Assembly (NCBI GenBank): GCA_934153805.1
Contig: CAKPFO010000001.1
Location: 1 to 64,000, forward strand
Reading direction: 5' to 3'
DNA from: an uncultured Clostridia bacterium
Lineage (GTDB): Bacteria; Bacillota; Clostridia; TANB77; CAG-508
Length of the DNA stretch: 64,000 nucleotides
The notes under the pieces are model-generated. The model was not told the origin of the DNA. It searched no databases and saw only the letters and a program-made list of their open reading frames with translations. Positions 56,098 through 64,000 of this stretch are shown here, piece after piece (the stretch's first letter is position 1; every line of letters begins with the position of its first letter). Made by a program: the position numbers and the translations under genes.

Positions 56098-56817
56098 TTA
56101 TTTATTACTATTCAATTGCCATTTTAATATTGGATAACCATTATTATATTTCCAATTACCTAATGAATCTTTCACATCATTTGTCCATTCACTACCTAAT
56201 GTAGAAGCTAAATTCATTAATTCTGCTGATGTTTTTTTGTTCTTTAAAATACTTTCATATTGTTTAGTTGTACCATTATATTGGTACGTTAAATATGTTG
56301 ATGCTGTATCTAAATAATAACAATTGCTTATTTTGGCATTTGTTACATTATTCCATGATAATCCATGTGCTCCCAAAATAGAACCTCTTAATTTTGTTAA
56401 ATTAGTTGTATTTTCAGCTATATCTATTTCTTTTATACTTCCTATATTATAACAATTCTCAATAGTTCCATTAAGTGCATGAGATATTATTCCCCCAGCG
56501 CAACTTGTAACAACATTTATTTTTCCTGTATTGTAGCAATTTATTACTTTTCCCGACCCATTATACATTGCTATTCCCCCTACATACATAAATCCTACAC
56601 TTTGTTCGATTGTTACATTGCTATAACACTTATTAACAACTCCATATACATGTCTAACTATTCCACCTACGGCAAAGTCTTTTTTTGAAGATGATGTACT
56701 TAAAATTGTACCAGATGCAGAACATTCTTCTACTTTTCCATAGCAATCATTTACTAATCCCCCTATTCCTCTTGTTCCTTCAGTTTTATTATCATAATAT
56801 ATATTTCTTAAATTTAC
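56098..56817 (-). pseudogene. Pilin-like GLUG protein, C-terminal fragment
   Basis: Frame 3 of a broken gene: VNLRNIYYDNKTEG, GGLVNDCYGKVEECSASG, GGIVRHVYGVVNKCYSN, GGIAMYNGSGKVINCYNTG, GGIISHALNGTIENCYN, ending WKYNNGYPILKWQL. These GLUG repeats and the ending match the intact protein at 30.2 kb. It is joined to the middle fragment by adding one A in a six-A run at 56818-56823. Confidence 0.75.
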
Positions 56818-57539
56818 TTTTTTACAGTTTCTATTGAATCTAGAGTTCCTATAAATCCAAAGTTAGCTATTTTTTCTTCTTCAATATACACATTTTTAAT
56901 AGAATAATAATCTCCATTTAACGTTCCTGCAAATTTATTTATTGGTACCCACTGATTATTTACGTTTCCTTGCAAGTCTATGATTGCTATTTGTAGTATC
57001 GTTTCTCCACTAAATGTGTTTCCTTCATTTGCAATTGTTGCTAATTTCTTTAAATTTTCTGCTGTTCCTATTGTGTAGTTTTTTATCCCTTCTTGATTTG
57101 CTTCTTTTACTTTATTGGTTGTACTTGTTACTTTTAACTTTAATGTATAATCATTGTAAAATTCTAAATTTACTAAATTACTTAATTTATCTAAACTTAA
57201 TGTTTCTGTATATGTTTTGCTATTTATATTTTTATTATAAATTACTATATCTCCTAATTTTAGTTCTACCTTTTGAATGCTACTTTCTAGTGCTGTTGCT
57301 CCTATTTCTATTGTCGTTCCTTCTGTTATTTTATTATTACTTACTTGCACTGTGGCTGTTACATTTTCTTCCCATATTGCATACAATGTTGTATTTTCTT
57401 TTATCGTTATATTATCTCCATTATTATAGCTTGTTCCTGTTCCATCTTGATTTGTATTCCAACTTACAAAATTAAATCCTTCTTTTGTATATGTATTTTC
57501 TGGCAATTTATTTTGCTGTTGTTGCTCTTCCGTGTTTGC
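56814..57539 (-). pseudogene. Pilin-like GLUG protein, middle fragment
   Basis: Frame 2 of the same gene. It opens with ANTEEQQQQNKLPENTY, then an InlB B-repeat-like module (EGFNFVSWNTNQDGTGTSYN, NTTLYAIWEE), a beta-rich domain and IGTAENLKKLATIAN...FAGTLNGDYYSIKNVYI. It ends at a stop created by the A-run shift. Confidence 0.75.
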
Positions 57540-57727
57540 TCATCTAATATATCCAAGTTTAATTCTTCAAAATATGCAGCTTTTTTATACTCTTCTCTTG
57601 CTCTTGTCGCTTTAGTTATTAGTCCGTTTTCTCCTACTGTTAAATTAATTGTTACACCAACTAGTATTATTAATACAATTATGGTTATTACTAATGATAT
57701 TAATGTTATCCCTCTTTTACTTTTCAT
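57464..57727 (-). pseudogene. Pilin-like GLUG protein, N-terminal fragment
   Basis: MKSKRGITLISLVITIIVLI begins a prepilin-type helix nearly the same as in the 30.2-kb protein, followed by GENGLITKATRAREEYKKAA. The frame is lost near 57540 after LDILDE. GGAGGAAAC lies before the ATG. With two independent shifts, this copy is very likely dead unless both are sequencing errors. Confidence 0.75.
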
Positions 57728-57751
57728 TTGTTTCCTCCGTTTAAAATTATT

Positions 57752-57767
57752 ATGACATTTTTGTCAT
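57752..57767. promoter_or_regulatory. Candidate operator ATGACA-tttt-TGTCAT
   Basis: Perfect 6-bp inverted repeat in the 94-bp divergent space between the pilin-like gene and the XRE regulator gene. It is a natural candidate binding site for that regulator. Confidence 0.5.
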
Positions 57768-57821
57768 ACTTTAATTTTTAATATTATGAAATAATTATTT
57801 TTATATATAAGGAAGTTTTTT

Positions 57822-58013
57822 ATGATTCGTGAAAATAGAATTAAAAATCATATAACTCAAGAAGAACTTGCTGAAAAATTAGACATAAGTTGGCGACAAT
57901 TACAGCGTTTAGAAAATAATGAAGAAAACACTACTGTTAAAACTTTAAAAAAAATCATAAAAGTTTTAAATATTCCTGATGATGAAATTTTAAATTATAT
58001 AAAAAGAAATTAA
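57822..58013 (+). CDS. XRE-family DNA-binding protein (63 residues)
   Basis: A minimal helix-turn-helix repressor: MIRENRIKNHITQEELAEKL, then DISWRQLQRLENNEENTTVK and LKKIIKVLNIPDDEI. This is the five-helix Cro/CI fold with nothing added. AAGGAAG before the ATG. Divergent to the pilin-like gene and followed by a second XRE gene. The target is unknown; the palindrome at 57752 is a candidate. Confidence 0.85.
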   Translation: MIRENRIKNHITQEELAEKLDISWRQLQRLENNEENTTVKTLKKIIKVLNIPDDEILNYIKRN

Positions 58014-58055
58014 TATCAATATTAAATGTTAAAATTATCTGTTTTGGAGGATTTT

Positions 58056-58304
58056 ATGCACAAAATTAATCAATATAATGATAATCTTAATATAATTGGC
58101 TCACGAATTAAGGAAATACGAAAAGATCAAAAACTTTCTCAAGAATATTTATGTGCGAGAATGCAAACTTTAGGTTACAAAATTAGCCGCTCTGACATAT
58201 CTAAAATTGAAAACAACAAAAAATTTATATCTGATTTTGAGGTCCTTGGTTTTGCAAAATGTTTAAAAACTTCTGTTAGTAATTTGTATAAAGGACTTGA
58301 ATAA
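58056..58304 (+). CDS. XRE-family DNA-binding protein (82 residues)
   Basis: A second helix-turn-helix protein: NIIGSRIKEIRKDQKLSQEY, RMQTLGYKISRSDISKIEN, VLGFAKCLKTSVSNLYKGL. TTGGAGGATTTT precedes the ATG at 58056. Same strand, 42 bp after the first XRE gene. Similar orphan XRE proteins often regulate their neighbours or mobile elements. Confidence 0.83.
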   Translation: MHKINQYNDNLNIIGSRIKEIRKDQKLSQEYLCARMQTLGYKISRSDISKIENNKKFISDFEVLGFAKCLKTSVSNLYKGLE

Positions 58305-58404
58305 AATTAGAAATTTATTTTATAGTGCCAAGAACTCCGTCCTATTGTCAATAACTCTGTTTCAATTGACAAAAAGAAAGACCATCTTTTCCAAATTTTT
58401 TTCA

Positions 58405-58565
58405 TAAAAAGGACACCCCTTCAATCTTTTTAAGAAAGAAGGGGTGTCCCTTTTAATAAATTTTTTCGAAAAAGGGGCGTCCCTTTTAACTATTCAATCT
58501 TTTTAAGAAAGAAGGGGTGTCCCTTTTAATAAATTTTTTCGAAAAAGGGGCGTCCCTTTTAACTA
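58405..58565. repeat. Perfect 73-bp tandem duplication of a GGGGTGTCCC module
   Basis: Units 58420-58492 and 58493-58565 are identical. Each contains TTCAATCTTTTTAAGAAAG, AAGGGGTGTCCCTTTT and AAAAAGGGGCGTCCCTTTT. The second unit runs into the last codons of ftsH (AACTA at 58561-58565), so the duplication copied the ftsH 3' end. AAAAAGGACACCCCTTC upstream forms a hairpin with GAAGGGGTGTCCCTTTT. Confidence 0.9.
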
Positions 58566-60358
58566 AATATTTTGTCAAATTCGTCTCCGTCAATTTTTTC
58601 TTTTTCTAGAAGAACTCCGGCTACTGCATGTAATTTGTCTATATTTGCTCTTAATATTTCTTCTGCTGTCTTGTAACCTTTGTCTACTATTTTCTTTACT
58701 TCTTCATCTACTATTGCTGCTGTTTCTTCAGAATATTCTTTAGATTGAGCAAAGTCTCTTCCTAAGAATACTTCTTCTTGGCCTGAGCCTAGCATTATTG
58801 TTCCTAATCTATCACTCATACCATATTTTGTAACCATATTTCTTGCAATTTTTGTTGCTCTTTCTATATCGTTACTAGCTCCTGTTGAAACATCGTTTAA
58901 TATTAGTTTTTCTGCTACTCTTCCTCCTAGTAGTGATACTATATTTTCTTCCATTTCTGTCTTAGACATAAAGTTTTTATCTTCTGTTGGACGATACATT
59001 GTATATCCTCCTGCCATTCCTCTTGGAACTATAGATATTTGATGTACTGGGTCTTGTGTTGGTAAAAATCTACTTACTACAGCATGACCTGCTTCATGAT
59101 ATGCAACTAATTTGTTTTCTTTTTCGCTTCTTACTCTTGTTCTCTTTTCTGGTCCCATTGTTACTTTTATCATTGCATCTTCAATTTCTTTCATTCCTAT
59201 TTCTGGTATATTACGTCTTGCTGCTAATAATGCTGCTTCGTTTAATACGTTTTCTAGGTCTGCACCTGCAAATCCTGATGTATTTTTAGCAATTACCTTT
59301 AAGTCTACATCTGGTGCTAATCTTTTCTTTCTGCTATGAACTTCTAGAATTTGCTCTCTTGCTTTTACATCTGGTGAGCCTACCATTATTTGTCTATCAA
59401 ATCTTCCTGCTCTTAATAGAGCTTTATCTAATACATCTGGTCTGTTTGTTGCAGCTAAAACTATAACACCTTCGTTTTCTGCAAATCCATCCATTTCTAC
59501 TAACAATTGATTTAATGTTTGTTCTCTTTCGTCATGTCCTCCACCAAGTCCAGCTCCTCTTTGACGTCCTACTGCGTCTATCTCGTCTATGAATATTATA
59601 CATGGAGCTTTTCTTTTTGCTTCTTCAAACAAATCTCTAACTCTTGATGCACCAACACCAACAAACATTTCAACAAAGTCTGAACCACTTATTATAAAGA
59701 ATGGTACTCCTGCTTCTCCTGCAACAGCTTTTGCTAAAAGCGTTTTTCCTGTTCCTGGAGGTCCTACTAATAGCACTCCTTTTGGAATTCTTGCTCCCAT
59801 TTCTGTAAATTTTCTTGGGTTCTTTAAGAATTCTACAATTTCTTCTAGTTCTTCTTTTTCTTCATCTACACCGGCTACATCATTAAATGTAATTTTGGCT
59901 TTGTCTTGTGGATTAAGCATTCTTGCTTTGCTTTTTCCAAATGACATTGTTTTGTTTCCACCATTTTGATTTCCATTCATTATAAATAACCAGAAAATTA
60001 TAAATATAATTAATATTCCAAATGGTGTTAATAAGCTTAAACCTATCATTATAATAGATTCAGATTTTTCTGTTACTACTATGCTTTCTGTTTTCATAGC
60101 ATCGCTTAAGTTTTCCATTAAGTTGTCTATACTTGGTATATTTACAACCTTTGGTACATTCTCATTTTTTAATACTACTTCTGCTTTGCTTCCATCTGAA
60201 GAAATTTCTATTTCTTTTACCTCTCCAGCTTCTATTTTAGATATTAATTGTGAATAAGCAAGCTTATTGTTTTTAACATCTAAAATTGTTGTAAGTAGCA
60301 CTATGAATATTATTAAGATAATCATCCATATTGCTAATGTTTTTATACTATTTTTCAA
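58559..60358 (-). CDS. ftsH: ATP-dependent zinc metalloprotease FtsH
   Basis: Membrane-bound AAA protease that degrades unstable and misassembled membrane proteins; in Bacillus it is also needed for sporulation. Two membrane helices (residues about 7-25 and 105-125) bound the outside domain. Walker A GPPGTGKT is at 199-206, Walker [12 protein letters not shown] follows, then the SRH ([20 protein letters not shown]), and zinc motif HEAGH is at 421-425. 599 residues. TTG start with AAGGAGGAG upstream. The last codons are shared with the tandem repeat downstream. Confidence 0.98.
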   Translation of the reverse strand: MKNSIKTLAIWMIILIIFIVLLTTILDVKNNKLAYSQLISKIEAGEVKEIEISSDGSKAEVVLKNENVPKVVNIPSIDNLMENLSDAMKTESIVVTEKSESIIMIGLSLLTPFGILIIFIIFWLFIMNGNQNGGNKTMSFGKSKARMLNPQDKAKITFNDVAGVDEEKEELEEIVEFLKNPRKFTEMGARIPKGVLLVGPPGTGKTLLAKAVAGEAGVPFFIISGSDFVEMFVGVGASRVRDLFEEAKRKAPCIIFIDEIDAVGRQRGAGLGGGHDEREQTLNQLLVEMDGFAENEGVIVLAATNRPDVLDKALLRAGRFDRQIMVGSPDVKAREQILEVHSRKKRLAPDVDLKVIAKNTSGFAGADLENVLNEAALLAARRNIPEIGMKEIEDAMIKVTMGPEKRTRVRSEKENKLVAYHEAGHAVVSRFLPTQDPVHQISIVPRGMAGGYTMYRPTEDKNFMSKTEMEENIVSLLGGRVAEKLILNDVSTGASNDIERATKIARNMVTKYGMSDRLGTIMLGSGQEEVFLGRDFAQSKEYSEETAAIVDEEVKKIVDKGYKTAEEILRANIDKLHAVAGVLLEKEKIDGDEFDKIFS

Positions 60359-60547
60359 AATGTTCTCCTCCTTTGTAATCTGGAAATTAGAGGTTAGAAA
60401 TCTTATATATACTCTAATCTGCCATATTCAAATTATTTTTCTATTCTTATATAACACATAAATCTATTTAATTCAAGTGTTTTTTATATGACTTTTTCTT
60501 TACAAAATTGTCTGTTTAAAAAAGCTCTTACGGAAAGTCGTTTAAAG

Positions 60548-61564
60548 CTATATTTGTTTTATAAAAAAAATTTTTCCTTTTTTTACTAGAACTTTTATAT
60601 TTTTATTTGGGGTTAAAAATTTGTTTCCAATATTATTATTGCAAAGTTTTACTATATCTTCTATATGTACTTGCTCTATGTTTTGAGCTGTTCCAAGCAC
60701 TTTATTAATAGTATATAGTATTAATCTGTTTTTTATTACTAAATTTAAATTATTAAACTTTTTTAGGTCTAAAATTACAGTACTATTTTCTTCTAAGCCT
60801 CTATTCCCTAGCTGTTCTTTAATGCAAATGTTTTTATATTCTTTTATTACATTTTCTTCTATGTATTTATTTTCATTTGTAGCTATTTTAGATAATCTAT
60901 TTATGCTTGTAATAATATTTGGATTAAATTCCTTTTGGATATATGGAATTAGCAAATTTCTTACCTTATTTCTAGTGTAAATATTTTCTTTGTTAGTTTT
61001 ATCTAACTTAGCATCTAGTTTTTCTTTTTCACAATATTCTTCTATTTCTGTTCTAGTACATTCTATTAATGGTCTTATAAATTTATAATCTCTGATTGGC
61101 TCTATTCCTTTTAGTCCAGATGTTCCTGCACCTCTAATAATATTCATTAATACTGTTTCTGCATTATCATTTGCAGTATGTGCTGTTGCAATTTTATTTG
61201 AATTTGTCTTTACTAATACTTCTTCAAAAAATGAATACCTTAAGTTTCTCCCAGCTTCTTCTGTTCCAACTTTTTGCTCTCCTGCCATCTTTTGAACATC
61301 TGCTTTCTTTACATAGCAATCTATATTATTCTTTTCGCAAAATTCTTGTACGTATTTTGTTTCTTCATCTGCTTCTTTTCTTATCATATGGTTTATGTGT
61401 GCAACTGTTATTCCAAAGTCTAGGTTTGTTTCTTTTCTTATATTTATAAGTACATTTAATAAAGTCATTGAATCTGGTCCTCCAGACACCCCAACAACTA
61501 TATTATCTCCATTTTTAATTAAATCATACTTTGTAATTGTATGCCATACTTTTTGTTGTAGCAT
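60548..61564 (-). CDS. tilS: tRNA(Ile)-lysidine synthase, short form
   Basis: Converts the wobble cytidine of tRNA-Ile(CAU) to lysidine. PP-loop SGGPDS at 27-32, VAHINHMIRKEADEE, TAHTANDNAETVLMNIIRGAG, RPLIECTRTEIEEYC. The 338 residues lack the C-terminal domain seen in Bacillus and E. coli enzymes (430-470). AAGGAGAAG precedes the ATG. Located between dnaB and ftsH, as tilS-ftsH often are (hpt is missing here). Confidence 0.93.
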   Translation of the reverse strand: MLQQKVWHTITKYDLIKNGDNIVVGVSGGPDSMTLLNVLINIRKETNLDFGITVAHINHMIRKEADEETKYVQEFCEKNNIDCYVKKADVQKMAGEQKVGTEEAGRNLRYSFFEEVLVKTNSNKIATAHTANDNAETVLMNIIRGAGTSGLKGIEPIRDYKFIRPLIECTRTEIEEYCEKEKLDAKLDKTNKENIYTRNKVRNLLIPYIQKEFNPNIITSINRLSKIATNENKYIEENVIKEYKNICIKEQLGNRGLEENSTVILDLKKFNNLNLVIKNRLILYTINKVLGTAQNIEQVHIEDIVKLCNNNIGNKFLTPNKNIKVLVKKGKIFFIKQI

Positions 61565-61602
61565 CTTCTTCTCCTTTTAACTACTATAATTATTATACAT
61601 TT

Positions 61603-61645
61603 GAGGTTAGAAATTTAAATTTATTCTAATTTCTAACCTCTTTTT
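61603..61645. terminator. Hairpin after dnaB
   Basis: Stem GAGGTTAGAAATT/AATTTCTAACCTC followed by TTTTT on the plus side, between the dnaB stop and the tilS start. A fragment GAGGTTAGAAAT recurs at 60.39 kb. Confidence 0.45.
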
Positions 61646-61646
61646 C

Positions 61647-62978
61647 TTATTCTCTATATCTTTCTATATTTGCAAATTTTGTATAATTTCCTAACCATAA
61701 TAGCTCTACTGTTCCTGTTGAACCTGCACGGTGCTTTGCAAGTATTACCTCTGCTATATTTTTCTTTTCACTGTCTTCGTTATAATAGTCATCTCTGTAT
61801 AAAAACATTACGATATCGGCATCTTGCTCTATAGCTCCAGATTCACGAAGGTCAGAAAGCATTGGTCTATGGTCTGGACGTTGCTCTACAGCTCTTGATA
61901 GCTGTGATAAAGCAACTACTGGTACATTTATTTCCTTTGCTAATATTTTTAAAGAACGACTTATTTCTGATATTTCTTGTTCACGTGATGCTCCTCTTTT
62001 ACCTGATCCTTGTATTAGTTGCAAGTAATCTATAACCACAAGTCCTATATTTTTTTCTAATTTTAACTTTCTACATTTAGCTCTTATTTCCATTATAGAT
62101 ATACCAGGAGTATCGTCTATAAATATGTTAGATTCAGAAAGTAAGCCTGAGGCATCTGCAAGTTTTGCCCAGTCTTCATCATCTATTTTACCTGTTCTTA
62201 CTTTATTACTATCTACCATTGCCTCACTACATAGAATTCTGTTTGCCATTTGTTCTTTAGACATCTCTAAGCTAAATATTGCAACTGGTGTATTTCCTCT
62301 TGTTGCTGCATATGTTGCTATGTTTAATGCAAATGCAGATTTTCCCATGGCAGGTCTTGCAGCTACTAATATAAGCTCTGAACCATGAAGTCCTGCTGTT
62401 TTATAGTCTAGGTCCGCAAATCCAGTAGGAACACCTGTTATATGTTGTTTTTGATTATATAATTGTTCTAATTGTGTAAATGTGTCTACTAATATATCTT
62501 TTATAGATGAATATCCTTTTTGATTTTTAGATTGTATTGTATCAAAAATTTTCTTTTCTGCTTGGTCCATTAAAAATTCTACATCTTGTGTTTCATCGTA
62601 TCCAAGTTTTATAATATCATTTGCAGTTTTTATTAAATTACGAAGCAATGATTTTTCTTCTACAATTTTTATGTATTTATCAACATTTGCTGTTGTAGGC
62701 ACTTTGTCTGGAAGTTCAGCCAAATATTCTAGTCCACCAACAGCTTCTAGTTGTCCCATAGATGCTAGCTCTGACTTTAATGTAATAATGTCTATAGGTT
62801 CAGCTCTATTATACAAATTCAAAATTGCACTATATATAATTTTATTATCTTCTCTATAAAAATCGTCCTCTTTTAGTACTTCTAGAGCATTTATGATAGC
62901 ATCTTTATCTGTAAGCATACTGCCTATAACCGCTTGTTCAGCCTCTGTGTCATGTGGTGGTACCTTTCCTAGTTCCAT
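61647..62978 (-). CDS. dnaB: Replicative DNA helicase DnaB/DnaC
   Basis: Hexameric helicase of the replication fork. 443 residues with PPHDTEAEQAVIGSML (primase-binding N domain), ARPAMGKSAFALN (Walker A), VVIDYLQLI (Walker B), RESGAIEQDADIVMFLYRD and LAKHRAGSTGTVEL. Length is normal and no intein is present. AGAAAGGAAG upstream. Conserved gdpP-rplI-dnaB order. Confidence 0.98.
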   Translation of the reverse strand: MELGKVPPHDTEAEQAVIGSMLTDKDAIINALEVLKEDDFYREDNKIIYSAILNLYNRAEPIDIITLKSELASMGQLEAVGGLEYLAELPDKVPTTANVDKYIKIVEEKSLLRNLIKTANDIIKLGYDETQDVEFLMDQAEKKIFDTIQSKNQKGYSSIKDILVDTFTQLEQLYNQKQHITGVPTGFADLDYKTAGLHGSELILVAARPAMGKSAFALNIATYAATRGNTPVAIFSLEMSKEQMANRILCSEAMVDSNKVRTGKIDDEDWAKLADASGLLSESNIFIDDTPGISIMEIRAKCRKLKLEKNIGLVVIDYLQLIQGSGKRGASREQEISEISRSLKILAKEINVPVVALSQLSRAVEQRPDHRPMLSDLRESGAIEQDADIVMFLYRDDYYNEDSEKKNIAEVILAKHRAGSTGTVELLWLGNYTKFANIERYRE

Positions 62979-62993
62979 TTTTTTACTTCCTTT

Positions 62994-63437
62994 CTAATCA
63001 ACAACCTGTACTTTTAATTTTGCTGTTACTCCTTCATATAGTTTAATGTCTACATTTACTGTTCCTAATGTTTTTATTGTTTCTGTTAAAATTATCTTCT
63101 TTTTCTCGATTTCTATTCCATGTTGTGCTTTTAAGTTTTCTGCTATTTCTTTAGAGGTTACTCCGCCAAATATTTTTCCATTTTCTCCTGCTTTTACTTT
63201 TATTTGTACAGTTAGCCCTTTTAATTTATCTGCTATTTTTATTGCTTCTTCTTTTTGTAAGTCTTTTCTATATTGATTTGAATCTTGTTTTGATTTTAAG
63301 TTTGTTAAATTTCCTGCATTTGCTTCAACAGCTAATTTTTTTGGAAATAAATAATTCCTTGCATATCCATCATTGGCATTTATAACTTGGTCTTTTTTTC
63401 CGACCCCTTTTATATCTTGTAATAAAATAACTTTCAT
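62994..63437 (-). CDS. rplI: 50S ribosomal protein L9
   Basis: 147 residues; MKVILLQDIKGVGKKDQVIN with the L9 N-terminal signature (GYARNYLFPKKLAVEA), long helix, and the C-terminal domain GKIFGGVTSKEIAENLK. Perfect AAGGAGG. It lies between gdpP and dnaB, as in other Firmicutes. Confidence 0.97.
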   Translation of the reverse strand: MKVILLQDIKGVGKKDQVINANDGYARNYLFPKKLAVEANAGNLTNLKSKQDSNQYRKDLQKEEAIKIADKLKGLTVQIKVKAGENGKIFGGVTSKEIAENLKAQHGIEIEKKKIILTETIKTLGTVNVDIKLYEGVTAKLKVQVVD

Positions 63438-63517
63438 CTTATTTACCTCCTTTTTATTCTACTATATTTTACTCTAAAAAGTCGTTATTTTCAAGGTGTT
63501 TTGGATAAAATCTTTAA

Positions 63518-63664
63518 GGACATTTGGGGACGGGTCACTTTTGTCCGATACATAAAATAGTTTTTTGTTGTAAATTCCTTTATATAAAAAAGAAACATAT
63601 CATTTTTATCTACTGATATGTTTCTTTTATGTAAAGGACAAAAGTGACCCGTCCCCAAATGTCC
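63518..63664. repeat. Nested palindrome, copy 2 (TTTGGGGACGGG family)
   Basis: Outer arms of 29 bp (63518-63546 and 63636-63664) contain GGACATTTGGGGACGGGTCA and its complement. An inner stem AAAAGAAACATATCA/TGATATGTTTCTTTT is at 63588-63628. Compared with copy 1, the outer core differs by one compensated base pair (GGGTCAC versus GGGGCAC) and the inner stem is different in sequence. It lies in the gdpP-rplI gap. Confidence 0.85.
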
Positions 63665-63666
63665 GT

Positions 63667-64000
63667 TTAACTTAAAATTTCTTCAAAATACTCATTTATT
63701 TTGTTTATTAGTTCTTGTTTTACCTCTTGTAAGCTCATTCCCTCTACTTGTGCACCAGCTAGTGTTATATGACCGCCACCACCAAGTTTTTCTAATATTA
63801 CTTGCACATTTATATCACCTATTGAACGTCCACTTATGCAAACCTTGTCTCCCAAATTTCCTATTACAAAAGATGCTGTTATTTCATTTATAGTTAATAA
63901 TTCGTCTGCTGCTTTAGCACAAATAACATTACTATTTGTATCATTTTCTTCATATGTTGAAATTCCTATAGTATTATTTATTATTTCTGCTCTAGAAACA
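63667..64000 (-). CDS. gdpP: Cyclic-di-AMP phosphodiesterase GdpP, C-terminal end (partial)
   Basis: Only the last 111 codons are in the window; the gene continues past position 64000. Visible are SRAEIINNTIGIS, AKAADELLTINEITASFVIG, ISGRSIGDINVQVILEKLGG and GGGGHITLAGAQVEG, the DHHA1 domain of the DHH phosphodiesterases. Its place just upstream of rplI-dnaB is the standard gdpP (yybT) location. GdpP degrades c-di-AMP. Confidence 0.88.
   Translation of the reverse strand, partial: VSRAEIINNTIGISTYEENDTNSNVICAKAADELLTINEITASFVIGNLGDKVCISGRSIGDINVQVILEKLGGGGHITLAGAQVEGMSLQEVKQELINKINEYFEEILS

Noticed and set aside
1..64000. Intact prophage or insertion sequence
   Set aside because: No transposase, integrase, terminase or capsid genes were found; mobile-looking DNA is limited to short repeats and the orphan ATPase/relaxation pair.

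Overview
The window is very AT-rich and gene-dense, with most genes on the minus strand. It carries spo0A, a SpoVB-type flippase, two PASTA-tailed class B penicillin-binding proteins, WalRK, a RicT homologue, strong AGGAGG ribosome sites and TTGACA-N17-TATAAT promoters. Together these point to a low-GC, Gram-positive, spore-forming clostridium. The 586-residue alanyl-tRNA synthetase and the pilin-like GLUG proteins suggest an uncultured, gut-type lineage, but that placement is inference.

Layout. 1-9.5 kb: end of a tRNA-Leu, a tandem GGDEF protein, a frameshifted M23 peptidase, HU, a SpoVB-like flippase, then an orphan VirD4/TraG-like ATPase facing a replication-relaxation-like protein and a double-S1 protein. 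9.7-11 kb: mscL with an added zinc ribbon, then a compact locus with the architecture of a type I toxin-antitoxin (a 39-residue hydrophobic peptide and a converging antisense RNA), plus a second tiny hydrophobic ORF. 11-19.3 kb: spo0A, a YigZ-type protein, a radical SAM protein, an undescribed 55-codon gene with its own promoter and terminator, tRNA-Gln and tRNA-His, a ferredoxin, ricT, holB, lepB and walRK. 19.4-30 kb: a cyclic beta-1,2-glucan synthase-like giant gene broken by one frameshift, a nested palindrome, hinT and a short alaS. 30-37 kb: a pilin-like GLUG protein with a possible leader ORF, an acyl-CoA ligase, an RNase E/G-family gene, pth and hslO. 37-41 kb: three overlapping genes encoding a GT8, a GT8-PlsC fusion and a PlsC, probably a glycolipid module.

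41-52.4 kb is a division and cell-wall region: mraZ-rsmH-ftsL-like and an ftsI/spoVD-type gene. It is split by a compositionally different TPKTG-anchored surface protein. A sortase lies just upstream of mraZ, followed by ksgA and a second spoVD-type PBP. mraZ has a clear three-repeat operator with a 10-bp period. 52.6-58.3 kb: tRNA-Glu, a TIM-barrel protein, an SDR, a dNTPase, a TSCPD protein, a decayed pilin-like gene and two XRE regulators. 58.5-64 kb: ftsH, tilS, dnaB, rplI and the end of gdpP.

Two repeat families recur in the intergenic spaces: long nested palindromes built on a TTTGGGGACGGG core (27.7 and 63.5 kb), and GGGGTGTCCC/GGGGCGTCCC modules (52.5, 56.0 and 58.4 kb), two of them tandemly duplicated. 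Four single-base frameshifts break three genes. Whether these are real decay or assembly error cannot be settled from the sequence alone.
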